29,090 bases of DNA, taken from an uncultured Azospirillum sp. GTDB lineage: Bacteria; Pseudomonadota; Alphaproteobacteria; RF32; CAG-239. The notes under the pieces were generated by a model that worked only from the letters and a program-made list of their open reading frames with translations, ran no database searches and was not told the DNA's origin. Positions 8,652-16,343 of the stretch are shown piece after piece. Location of the stretch: the NCBI GenBank assembly GCA_902489675.1, contig CABUAP010000001.1, positions 1 through 29,090 on the forward strand, in the 5' to 3' direction. Position 1 is the first letter of the stretch. The number at the start of each line of letters is the position of its first letter. The position numbers and the translations under genes were made by a program.

Positions 8652-8921
8652 ATGTCGATTACTAAAGAACTGAAGAATGAATTGGCCAAAACTTATGGCC
8701 AGAGCGAAGGCGATACCGGCTGCCCGGAAGTTCAGATTGCAATCTGGACCACCCGCATCAACAGCCTGATCGAACACTTCAATGTTCACCGCAAAGACCT
8801 GCACTCCCGTCTGGGTCTGATGAAGATGGTCAGCAAACGCCGCCACCTTCTCGACTACCTGAAGAAAAAAGACGAAAAGAGATATCAGGAAATCATTAAA
8901 AAGCTTAACATTCGTCGTTAA
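8652..8921 (+). CDS. rpsO: 30S ribosomal protein S15
   Basis: S15 is a primary binding protein of the 16S rRNA central domain and forms an intersubunit bridge. At 89 residues it has exactly the usual length. Family features include GDTGCPEVQIA near residue 22, the LIEHFNVHRKD segment and the C-terminal RRHLLDYLKKKD helix. AAAGG lies upstream of the ATG. It is between truB and pnp, the conserved arrangement, and a strong terminator-like hairpin separates it from pnp. S15 autoregulation is known elsewhere. No clear pseudoknot was identified here. Confidence 0.97.
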   Translation: MSITKELKNELAKTYGQSEGDTGCPEVQIAIWTTRINSLIEHFNVHRKDLHSRLGLMKMVSKRRHLLDYLKKKDEKRYQEIIKKLNIRR

Positions 8922-8929
8922 GGTTTTGC

Positions 8930-8970
8930 AAGTATTGCGGAACATTACACAGGTTCCGCAATACTTTTAT
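8930..8970 (+). terminator. Terminator / processing hairpin between rpsO and pnp
   Basis: A 14-bp perfect stem (aagtattgcggaac 8930-8943; gttccgcaatactt 8953-8966) with a 9-base loop is followed by tttat. In Escherichia coli the rpsO-pnp interval holds a terminator and an RNase III site that controls PNPase autoregulation. This hairpin occupies the equivalent place. Confidence 0.85.
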
Positions 8971-9043
8971 CAAAATCCTGCCTTAATTAAAAGACAGGTG
9001 ATGTTTTTAAAAGATGTAAGATGAAAAGAAAGGTAAGTTTAAT

Positions 9044-11170
9044 ATGAATAACTTAAAAGTATCCACCCGCGAAATGGAATGGGGCGGACGCAAGCTGGTA
9101 TTGGAAACCGGCAAAGTCGCCAAACAGGCAACCGGCTCGGTTGTCGTTACCTATGGCGGCACCAAAGTGCTGGCAACCGTTTGCGCAGCCAAAGAGGCAA
9201 AAGCCGATCAGGACTTTTTCCCCTTAACCGTAAACTATCAGGAAAAATATTATGCCACCGGCAAAGTACCCGGCGGCTTCATGAAAAGAGAAGGCAAGCC
9301 TTCTGAACACGAGGTTCTGGTTTCCCGCCTGATCGATCGTCCGATTCGCCCGTTGTTCCCGGATGCTTTTAAGAACGAAGTACAGATCATCTGCACCACA
9401 CTCTGCCATGACCAAAAGACCACATCGGACGTGGTGGCAATGATTGCCGCTTCCGCCGCTCTGGCTGTTTCGGGCATCCCGTTTATGGGACCGATCGGCG
9501 CCGCCAAAGTCGGTTACAAAGACGGAGAATTTATCTTAAACCCAACCATTGACGAACAAAAAGAATCTGAACTCGAATTGACCGTTGCCGGCACCAAAGA
9601 AGGCGTGCTGATGGTAGAATCTGAAGCCGGTGAGCTCTCGGAAGAAACCATGTTAAACGCGGTGATGTTCGGTTTTGACAGCTTCCAACCGGTGATCGAC
9701 ATGATCTGTGATCTGGCTAAAGAAGCCGGCAAAGAAGCTTGGGAAGCCCCCGCATTTCCGAAAGAATTTGACGAAATGTACGAACGTATCGCCAAGGCTT
9801 TCCGCAGCCGCTACGAACAAGCGTTTACCGAAACCGACAAGCTCAAACGCGGTACCTTAGTTGGTCAACTGGACGAAGAAGTCAAAGCCGGCATTGATCC
9901 CGAAAACGAAATTGAGAACAAATATCTGCTTGATGTGCTGGAAAAATTAAAACACGTTGTTGTCCGCGAAAAAGTTCTGTCAACCGGCAAGCGTATTGAC
10001 GGTCGCGATACCAAAACCGTCCGCCCGATTTGGTGCGAAGTCGACGTGCTGCCGACGGCTCACGGTTCCGCCATCTTTACCCGCGGCGAAACTCAGGCTT
10101 TGGTTGTTACCACGCTTGGCACCGGCGAAGATGCGCAAATTATCGACGGTTTGATGAGCGAGTACAAAGAAGACTTTATGCTCAACTATAACTTCCCGCC
10201 GTTCTCGGTCGGAGAATGCGGACGCATGGGCAGTCCCGGACGTCGCGAAATCGGCCATGGTAAACTGGCTTGGCGCGCCATCCACCCGATGATGCCCAAA
10301 GATAAAGACGCTTTCCCCTACACCATCCGCGTCGTATCCGAAATTTTGGAGTCGAACGGTTCTTCTTCAATGGCCACCGTTTGCGGCACCACCATGTCAC
10401 TGATGGCCGCCGGCGTACCGATGGCCAAGCCGGTTGCCGGTATTGCCATGGGACTGATCAAGGAAGATGACGGCCGCGTTGCCATTTTGACCGACATTCT
10501 GGGTGACGAAGATCATCTGGGCGACATGGACTTCAAAGTTGCCGGTACCAAAGACGGCGTAACCGCTTTGCAGATGGATATCAAAATCACGTCCATCACC
10601 AAGGAAATCATGAAAAACGCACTGGCTCAGGCACACGAAGGCCGCATCCACATTTTGGGTGAAATGGCCAAAACCATTGCCGAACCGCGCCCGCACGTAG
10701 CCGAACACGCTCCTCGCATTATTGCGCTGAAAATTCCGGTCGACAAAATCCGTGAAGTTATCGGCTCTTGGAGTTGGTTTATTCGTGAAATTACCGAAAA
10801 AACCAACTCCAAGATCGATATCAGCGATGACGGCGTTATCCGTATCGCCACGGTCAACAGCGCCGACGGACAGGCCGCTCTTGACTGGATCATGGGCATT
10901 GTGGCCGAACCGGAAGAAGGTAAAATCTATAAAGGTGTTATTACCAAAATTATGGATTTCGGCGCTTTCGTAAAATTTGTCGGCACGACCGAAGGACTGG
11001 TTCACATATCCGAAGTCAAAAACGAACGCATTGCCTCTGTTTCCGACTTTTACAAAGAAGGTGACAGTATCTGGGTTAAATGCTTAGGCATGGACAACCG
11101 CGGCAAGTTCAAACTCTCGGCCAAACGGGTCAATCAGGAAACCGGTGAAGATTTGGAAAACGCCAAATAA
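9044..11170 (+). CDS. pnp: Polyribonucleotide nucleotidyltransferase (PNPase) with atypical KH loop
   Basis: PNPase is the trimeric 3'-5' phosphorolytic exoribonuclease of the RNA degradosome. Two RNase PH-like domains are present. The second contains the GSSSMATVCG phosphate-binding segment and the GDEDHLGDMDFK segment with the catalytic Asp/Asp/Lys residues. A KH domain (about 560-620) and an S1 domain (about 625-695) follow, for 708 residues in total. The core looks fully active. The oddity is the KH GXXG loop: residues 574-579 read GSWSWF where the family normally has GSGGKV or GKGGKV, so the second glycine and the basic residue are lost. The frame is intact on both sides. A terminator follows the stop. 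Confidence 0.97.
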   Translation: MNNLKVSTREMEWGGRKLVLETGKVAKQATGSVVVTYGGTKVLATVCAAKEAKADQDFFPLTVNYQEKYYATGKVPGGFMKREGKPSEHEVLVSRLIDRPIRPLFPDAFKNEVQIICTTLCHDQKTTSDVVAMIAASAALAVSGIPFMGPIGAAKVGYKDGEFILNPTIDEQKESELELTVAGTKEGVLMVESEAGELSEETMLNAVMFGFDSFQPVIDMICDLAKEAGKEAWEAPAFPKEFDEMYERIAKAFRSRYEQAFTETDKLKRGTLVGQLDEEVKAGIDPENEIENKYLLDVLEKLKHVVVREKVLSTGKRIDGRDTKTVRPIWCEVDVLPTAHGSAIFTRGETQALVVTTLGTGEDAQIIDGLMSEYKEDFMLNYNFPPFSVGECGRMGSPGRREIGHGKLAWRAIHPMMPKDKDAFPYTIRVVSEILESNGSSSMATVCGTTMSLMAAGVPMAKPVAGIAMGLIKEDDGRVAILTDILGDEDHLGDMDFKVAGTKDGVTALQMDIKITSITKEIMKNALAQAHEGRIHILGEMAKTIAEPRPHVAEHAPRIIALKIPVDKIREVIGSWSWFIREITEKTNSKIDISDDGVIRIATVNSADGQAALDWIMGIVAEPEEGKIYKGVITKIMDFGAFVKFVGTTEGLVHISEVKNERIASVSDFYKEGDSIWVKCLGMDNRGKFKLSAKRVNQETGEDLENAK

Positions 11171-11199
11171 TCATCCGTAACGGATACCTCAAAAAAAAA

Positions 11200-11225
11200 G
11201 CCGTCTGAAATTCAGGCGGCTTTTT
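11200..11225 (+). terminator. Bidirectional terminator after pnp
   Basis: gccgtctgaa pairs with ttcaggcggc (one G-T pair) between an A9 run and a T5 run. It can end pnp on the plus strand and also the minus-strand small genes converging on it from 11262. Confidence 0.88.
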
Positions 11226-11261
11226 AGTTTCATTCTCTTTTTATCCGGCTGGCACCGATAT

Positions 11262-11627
11262 TCACGACTCTACTTCTTCAACCTTATAATCACAGGTTTC
11301 TTTCAGATAATAATTTATCATCTCATCTCCGTAAACATGGATAATAAACGCGGTGTAACCTAAAATAATAAGTCTTATGCTCATTAATACTTTAAACTTG
11401 TTAAAGCCTTTTACATACCACTTCCAATAACGATCAGGCATAAAGCTTTCATAAAAAGCTATAATAAGCCACAACGCGGCGTATATGACCATCCCAAACG
11501 ACGGCATAATGAACAGAAAGGGAATTATGAAAAGCATTGTAAAAACACACAGCAATTCCAAACAGCACACGACAATCCTCAGTAAAATTTTAATAACTTC
11601 GGTTTTCGTAAGCGATAAAAATTTCAC
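11262..11627 (-). CDS. Small integral membrane protein, unrecognised
   Basis: This 121-residue protein starts at a GTG preceded by aaggaaag and aagag on the minus strand. It has two or three hydrophobic segments at about residues 11-33, 35-58 and 78-98. The connecting loop contains MPDRYWKWYVKGFNKFK, and the tail is short and acidic (KVEEVES). I do not recognise a family. It is the last gene of the minus-strand island and converges on pnp across a shared terminator. A related-looking RYWK loop occurs in the gene at 11980-12216, which suggests the two may be distant relatives. Function is unknown. A membrane immunity protein is one possibility, only inferred from size and context. Confidence 0.6.
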   Translation of the reverse strand: MKFLSLTKTEVIKILLRIVVCCLELLCVFTMLFIIPFLFIMPSFGMVIYAALWLIIAFYESFMPDRYWKWYVKGFNKFKVLMSIRLIILGYTAFIIHVYGDEMINYYLKETCDYKVEEVES

Positions 11628-11662
11628 GACTCTTTTTCTTTCCTTACCACTGATAAAAAATG

Positions 11663-11944
11663 TTATTTGCCGTCAAACAGTTTGTTAATAGTTTTATCGA
11701 CAAACGCCCCTGCCGTCTCACCAATCACAGGATTCAAAATTTCCCTCATCACCGGCGCCCCCGCTACACCAAAAACCCCTCTGGTTATCTTCCTGCCTGC
11801 TACGCCTCCAGCAATATTACTCAGCACATTTTTAACATAATCGCCGCCGCGATTTTCACTGCTGCCCACGCCATAAGCTATGCCAAAGTCAATACCAAAT
11901 AACAATTCGCAAAAAAAAGTGCCGTCCGGGATCGTTAAAAACAC
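11663..11944 (-). CDS. Glycine/alanine-rich small protein or gene remnant
   Basis: The frame is open on the minus strand up to 12040. It overlaps the neighbouring gene at 11980-12216, so a start near the GTG at 11944 is more plausible (93 residues). No convincing ribosome binding site is visible. The clearest protein-like part is the last 75 residues, with SSENRGGDYVKNV followed by a Gly/Ala/Val-rich stretch and VIGETAGAFVDKTI near the end. An eight-base A run (minus T run) lies near the predicted N-terminus. The gene may therefore be a C-terminal fragment of a longer protein rather than an intact gene. I do not recognise a family. Confidence 0.4.
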   Translation of the reverse strand: MFLTIPDGTFFCELLFGIDFGIAYGVGSSENRGGDYVKNVLSNIAGGVAGRKITRGVFGVAGAPVMREILNPVIGETAGAFVDKTINKLFDGK

Positions 11945-11979
11945 GAACGCAAAAACGTCCCGCTTTCTTCCGGAAAAAA

Positions 11980-12216
11980 CTACATAACCAGCAGTGCCGC
12001 AAGCGAGCAAACAATGACGACATAACAAAACGGCTTCCAATACCGGCTGTCCTTGTAACCGACCAGATAAACGTCAAGCACGGGAAGAATGACATAAAAG
12101 AAAATATCCCACCAAAAACCGTTATATTCCGGCATAAAGAAAATGATGCGGACGAGAGCCACCGTCAGCAAAACCGCTGCGGCCGCGCCCAGAAAAGGCA
12201 GTTTTTCCCAACTCAA
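11980..12216 (-). CDS. Small three-span membrane protein, unrecognised
   Basis: I place the start at a TTG (12216-12214), because an excellent AGGAAAGGAG site sits seven bases upstream of it. This gives 78 residues. A longer frame from a TTG at 12246 would place the Shine-Dalgarno sequence inside the coding region. Three hydrophobic segments fill most of the protein. The loop between the last two reads GYKDSRYWKPF, similar to the RYWK loop of the 11262-11627 protein. It starts 22 bases after the stop of the gene at 12239-12541 and is probably cotranscribed with it. No family recognised. Confidence 0.55.
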   Translation of the reverse strand: MSWEKLPFLGAAAAVLLTVALVRIIFFMPEYNGFWWDIFFYVILPVLDVYLVGYKDSRYWKPFCYVVIVCSLAALLVM

Positions 12217-12238
12217 AGCTTTTCTCCTTTCCTGAAAG

Positions 12239-12541
12239 TCAGTCAACGGGATACAACAGAATTAACGTTTCAATTTCCGACGAAAAAACATATGTCAGCA
12301 ACAGAAGAAGCAGACAAACACTGCTGAAAACCGCCGCCATCTTCCGACATTCGGGAGAAGTCAAATTAAATTGGAGCCATTTAAGCATAAAAATCAAGGG
12401 AACAAATACCCCCAACTCCACCCAACTCAGCCGGTGAGCCATGCCGAATTCAAACATCCATTTGAGAATGACCCACAATGCCAAAACGGCAAAGATGACG
12501 ACCGGACGCCGGCTGCTCTTCTGTTCTGTATCGCTTTCCAT
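12239..12541 (-). CDS. Small membrane protein, unrecognised
   Basis: From the ATG at 12541 the product has 100 residues, beginning MESDTEQKSSRRP, then three hydrophobic segments (about 13-30, 40-58 and 70-92). The frame remains open upstream to an ATG at 12670. That extension is less protein-like and no start in it has a good ribosome binding site, so the N-terminus is uncertain. It is the first gene of the minus-strand island, divergent from the pyrophosphatase. No family is recognised. Its size and topology resemble its downstream neighbours. Confidence 0.5.
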   Translation of the reverse strand: MESDTEQKSSRRPVVIFAVLALWVILKWMFEFGMAHRLSWVELGVFVPLIFMLKWLQFNLTSPECRKMAAVFSSVCLLLLLLTYVFSSEIETLILLYPVD

Positions 12542-12709
12542 AATGCTTTGATAACACACTCCCGTTGAAAAATCCACCATAAACAACAAGTTGTATACAC
12601 AACCGGCCGGACGCAAAAAGGCGTTATTTGTGCTTGCAATAATGAAAGAGAAGTTATAGGCTGGCTGCATTAAGTTGTTTAACCCAATTTGATAATAAGG
12701 AATTATATT

Positions 12710-15133
12710 ATGAAATTTTTTAAGAAATACAGCTGGATTGCCACGGCAGCCACGCTGTTTTTATGCCTTTTCTGCCAAACGGCGCAGGCTTCGGAAATTG
12801 ATTTGAAGATTCCGCTGCTTGATGTGGAATATGACCTTTGGGGCTTTGCCGTCACCGGCTCGCAGATTTTGCTTTACGGCCTTGTCATCTGCGCTTTAGG
12901 TATGCTTTTCGGCCTTTACGAATTTTGCAAAATCAAAAAAATGCCGGCTCATAAATCTATGCTGCAAATCGCATCCCTGATTTATGAAACCTGCAAAACC
13001 TACATGAAACAACAAGCGGTGCTGCTGGTTATTCTGGAAGCCTTCATCGCCGTTTGTATTTTCTACTATTTCTTTTTCCTAAACCAAACCCCGCTGCCGA
13101 TGGTCATGAACATTTTGCTGTGGTCGGTGTTGGGTATTCTCGGTTCGTTTTCGGTTGCCTGGTTCGGTATGCGTATCAACACCTATGCCAACGCCCGCAC
13201 GGCTTTTGCCTCGCTTAAAGGCAACGCATTTCCGGTCATGAGCCTGCCGCTGCGCTCCGGTATGTCGATCGGCGTTCTTCTGATCTGCGTCGAACTGGTA
13301 ATGATGATCGTCATTCTGCTGTTCATCCCGCGGGAAAACGCCGGCGCCTGCTTTATCGGCTTTGCCATCGGCGAATCCCTCGGCGCTTCGGCCCTGCGCA
13401 TCTGCGGCGGCATTTTCACCAAAATCGCCGACATCGGTGCCGACCTGATGAAAATCATTTTCAAAATTGACGAAGACGATGCCCGCAACCCGGGCGTAAT
13501 TGCCGACTGTACCGGTGACAATGCCGGCGATTCCGTCGGCCCGACCGCCGATGGTTTTGAAACTTACGGCGTGACCGGCGTGGCTCTCATCAGCTTTATC
13601 GTTCTTGCCGCCGGCATGAGTTATACGGCAGACGGCAGTTTGGCATTGATGGCGGACGGTATTGACATTCAGGCTCGTTTGATTGTCTGGATCTTCACCA
13701 TGCGCTTGCTGATGATTGCAACTTCTGTTGTTTCTTATATGATCAACAACTGGATTTCCAAACTGCGTTTCGGCAGCAAAAAAGATTTTGACTTTGAAGT
13801 GCCGCTGACATCGCTGGTCTGGATCACCTCGCTGCTCTCAATCGCCGTTACCTTTGGCGTTTCTTACGTTATGATCGGCAGCATGGGCGAAGACCTGTGG
13901 TGGAAGCTCTCGATCATCATCAGTTGCGGCACTTTGGCGGCAGCGCTGATCCCCGAGTTCACCAAAATCTTTACCTCGTCAAAATCCAAACATGTTCAGG
14001 AAATTGTTGACGCCAGCCGCGAAGCCGGTGCCTCGCTCAACATCATTTCCGGTATTGTGGCCGGCAACTTCTCCGCTTTCTGGAAAGGTTTGGTCATGAT
14101 CGGCCTGATGACGGTCGCCTATTTTGCTTCCGTCAACGGTTTGGACGGCTACATGGTCTACCCGACCGTATTTGCTTTTGGTCTGGTTGCCTTCGGAATG
14201 CTCGGCATGGGTCCGGTAACAATCGCTGTCGACAGCTACGGCCCGGTAACCGACAATGCCCAATCAGTCTTTGAACTTTCTCAGATTGAACAGATCAAAG
14301 GAATTGACAAAGAAATCGAAAAAGATTACGGCTTCAAACCCGATTTTGAAACCGGCAAAGAACTGCTGGAGAAAAACGATTCGGCCGGCAATACTTTTAA
14401 AGCCACGGCCAAACCGGTGTTGATCGGCACTGCCGTGATCGGCGCTACCACCATGATCTTTTCGATTATCCTGCTCTTAAACCTCGAGTTGAATCTGATG
14501 AATCCGATGGTTCTGTTCGGCCTGCTTTTGGGCGGCGCCGTCATCTACTGGTTCTCGGGTGCTTCGATGCAGGCCGTTTCAACCGGCGCCTACCGTGCGG
14601 TTGCCTACATCAAAGAGCATATCAAACTCGACACCAACCAAGCCGCTTCGATCGAAGATTCCAAGAAAGTGGTTAAAATCTGCACTATCTATGCGCAAAA
14701 GGGGATGTTTAACATCTTTATGGTCATTTTCTGCTTTACCATTGCTTTTGCCTGTTTCAATGCGGATCTGTTTGCCAGCTATCTGATTTCGATCGCAGCC
14801 TTTGGTCTGTTCCAGGCTCTGTATATGGCCAATGCCGGCGGCGCTTGGGATAATGCCAAAAAAGTGGTTGAGGTTGACTTGAAAGAAAAAGGCACGCCGC
14901 TGCATGACGCGGCAGTGGTCGGCGATACCGTCGGCGATCCTTACAAAGACACCTCGTCGGTTGCCTTAAACCCGATCATCAAATTCACCACTTTGTTCGG
15001 CCTTTTGGCGGTTGAGATGGCGGTTGCCGCCCCCCGCTGCCTGTCGCTTGGACTTGGCGTCACGTTTTTCCTGATCGGCCTGATTTTCGTATGGCGGTCA
15101 TTCTACCGTATGCGGATCAGCTCGCAGAAATAA
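12710..15133 (+). CDS. hppA: Membrane-bound proton-translocating pyrophosphatase (divergent, K+-independent type)
   Basis: This polytopic inner-membrane pump couples pyrophosphate hydrolysis to ion transport. Substrate and Mg-binding motifs are visible: DEDDARNPGVIAD (254-266), GDNAGDSVGPTADGFE (269-284) and GDTVGDPYKDTS (738-749). Lys564 in GNTFKA occupies the position where lysine marks K+-independent H+-PPases and alanine the K+-dependent ones. At 807 residues it is longer than the usual 660-770. It has an extra charged segment before GNTFKA (about 520-558) and a long N-terminal region with a signal-like hydrophobic segment. ATG 12710 with aagga eight bases upstream is preferred over an upstream TTG at 12689. 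It is probably monocistronic, with its own terminator. Confidence 0.93.
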   Translation: MKFFKKYSWIATAATLFLCLFCQTAQASEIDLKIPLLDVEYDLWGFAVTGSQILLYGLVICALGMLFGLYEFCKIKKMPAHKSMLQIASLIYETCKTYMKQQAVLLVILEAFIAVCIFYYFFFLNQTPLPMVMNILLWSVLGILGSFSVAWFGMRINTYANARTAFASLKGNAFPVMSLPLRSGMSIGVLLICVELVMMIVILLFIPRENAGACFIGFAIGESLGASALRICGGIFTKIADIGADLMKIIFKIDEDDARNPGVIADCTGDNAGDSVGPTADGFETYGVTGVALISFIVLAAGMSYTADGSLALMADGIDIQARLIVWIFTMRLLMIATSVVSYMINNWISKLRFGSKKDFDFEVPLTSLVWITSLLSIAVTFGVSYVMIGSMGEDLWWKLSIIISCGTLAAALIPEFTKIFTSSKSKHVQEIVDASREAGASLNIISGIVAGNFSAFWKGLVMIGLMTVAYFASVNGLDGYMVYPTVFAFGLVAFGMLGMGPVTIAVDSYGPVTDNAQSVFELSQIEQIKGIDKEIEKDYGFKPDFETGKELLEKNDSAGNTFKATAKPVLIGTAVIGATTMIFSIILLLNLELNLMNPMVLFGLLLGGAVIYWFSGASMQAVSTGAYRAVAYIKEHIKLDTNQAASIEDSKKVVKICTIYAQKGMFNIFMVIFCFTIAFACFNADLFASYLISIAAFGLFQALYMANAGGAWDNAKKVVEVDLKEKGTPLHDAAVVGDTVGDPYKDTSSVALNPIIKFTTLFGLLAVEMAVAAPRCLSLGLGVTFFLIGLIFVWRSFYRMRISSQK

Positions 15134-15150
15134 ACGTCGATAATCGACAC

Positions 15151-15197
15151 GCAATAAAAATCCTCAAAATTGCTCATAATTTTGAGGATTTTATTGC
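15151..15197 (+). terminator. Rho-independent terminator after hppA
   Basis: A 20-bp stem (15151-15171 with 15178-15197, one bulged A) has a 6-base loop and a T-rich right arm. It separates hppA from lptF and is symmetric enough to act on both strands. Confidence 0.88.
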
Positions 15198-15220
15198 ATA
15201 TTCATTTTATATCCTATAGT
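15194..15220 (+). promoter_or_regulatory. Likely lptF promoter, nearly leaderless
   Basis: TATAGT (15215-15220) is a good -10 box, with TTGCAT (15194-15199) 15 bases upstream. The -35 overlaps the right arm of the hppA terminator. Transcription would start at about 15227, within a few bases of the lptF ATG at 15231. No Shine-Dalgarno sequence is visible before that ATG. Confidence 0.4.
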
Positions 15221-15230
15221 ATCGCCTAAA

Positions 15231-16343
15231 ATGAAAAAGTTAAATATTTACATCTCCCGCCAAATACTTGTCGGGTTCTTGCTGGTCACCTTTTCGTTGA
15301 TGTCGATTTTGTGGCTCACTCAGTCTTTGCGCTTTGTCGAACTTGTCACTAACAAAGGGCTGCCGCTCAGCTTATTCATCAAGATGACCTCCTGCCTGAT
15401 GCCGCGCCTGTTTGCCCTGCTTTCGCCGATCTCGCTGTTTGTGGCGGTGCTGTTTGTTTATAACCGGATGCTCTCCGACCGGGAACTGGTGGTGATGCAG
15501 TCGGCAGGCATCAGCCCCTGGCAAAATGCCAAACCGGCATTTTATGTCGGTCTGCTCATGTCTTTTTTCGGCCTTTATGTTAACAACTTTGCCATTCCCG
15601 ACGCCGAAAAAGCTTTCGCCGATCTTGAGTGGCAGGTCAAAAACGATGTTTCTCATCTGATGTTTCGGGAAGGGGAATTTACCGCCTTGCAAAACGGGCT
15701 GACGGTTTTTATCACTGCTCACGAAAAAGACGGCTCGGTGAAGGGCGTTTTGATCAATGATGAACGCGATCTCAAAAACAAAGTTACGGTTTCGGCCGAA
15801 CACGGCGTCATTGTCTATACCGACCAAGGCCCCCGGCTGATCATGATTAACGGCGTCCGCCAGGAAATCAGCAACAAAACCGGCCAGTTTTCTTCACTTT
15901 CGTTTGACCGTTACTCAATTGACTTCGGCTCTTCTTCATCCGGCAAAAAACGTGACGATTCGGCACGTTCCAAAACGCTTAGGGAGCTGTTTGACGCCAA
16001 GTCCAACCCCGACTTGACACCGCAGGAAGTCAACCGCTACATTTTGGAAGGCCACCGCCGATTGATGAACCCGTTTTATAATCTGGTCATGGCTTGTACC
16101 GGCCTTCTGGTCGGCAATTTTAACCGCCGCGGACAGGGAAAAATTATTTCATTTTCGATCGCGGCGATGGTTTTGATCGAAGCCGGCGATCTGGCTTTCG
16201 GCAACCTCTGCGGCAAGAGCCTTTATTTCCTGTCGCTGCTCTATGCCAACTTACTTCTGCCTTTTGTTATTTGTCTGTATTTACTGTTTTTTTATAATCC
16301 GGCTTGGCTTGTTCGCCGGCAGAAATCCGGAGCGCATAAATAA
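15231..16343 (+). CDS. lptF: LPS export ABC transporter permease LptF
   Basis: LptF and LptG form the membrane part of the LptB2FG transporter that extracts lipopolysaccharide from the inner membrane. The 370-residue protein has the YjgP/YjgQ layout. Three N-terminal membrane segments come first (about 10-32, 50-80 and 100-120), then a periplasmic beta-jellyroll region of about 130 residues, then three C-terminal segments. The segment ending in DRELVVMQSAGIS is the coupling-helix region conserved in LptF/LptG. The LWLTQSLRFVE start resembles alphaproteobacterial LptF rather than LptG. Its TAA overlaps the ATG of lptD, so translation is coupled. No LptG gene is present beside it. Confidence 0.88.
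   Translation: MKKLNIYISRQILVGFLLVTFSLMSILWLTQSLRFVELVTNKGLPLSLFIKMTSCLMPRLFALLSPISLFVAVLFVYNRMLSDRELVVMQSAGISPWQNAKPAFYVGLLMSFFGLYVNNFAIPDAEKAFADLEWQVKNDVSHLMFREGEFTALQNGLTVFITAHEKDGSVKGVLINDERDLKNKVTVSAEHGVIVYTDQGPRLIMINGVRQEISNKTGQFSSLSFDRYSIDFGSSSSGKKRDDSARSKTLRELFDAKSNPDLTPQEVNRYILEGHRRLMNPFYNLVMACTGLLVGNFNRRGQGKIISFSIAAMVLIEAGDLAFGNLCGKSLYFLSLLYANLLLPFVICLYLLFFYNPAWLVRRQKSGAHK

Noticed and set aside
11200..11209. gccgtctgaa is identical to the 10-base Neisseria DNA uptake sequence and forms part of a terminator, as uptake sequences often do.
   Set aside because: Only one copy was noticed in 29 kb, its partner arm is ttcaggcggc rather than the exact complement, and the gene content is alphaproteobacterial. 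Coincidence is the better reading.
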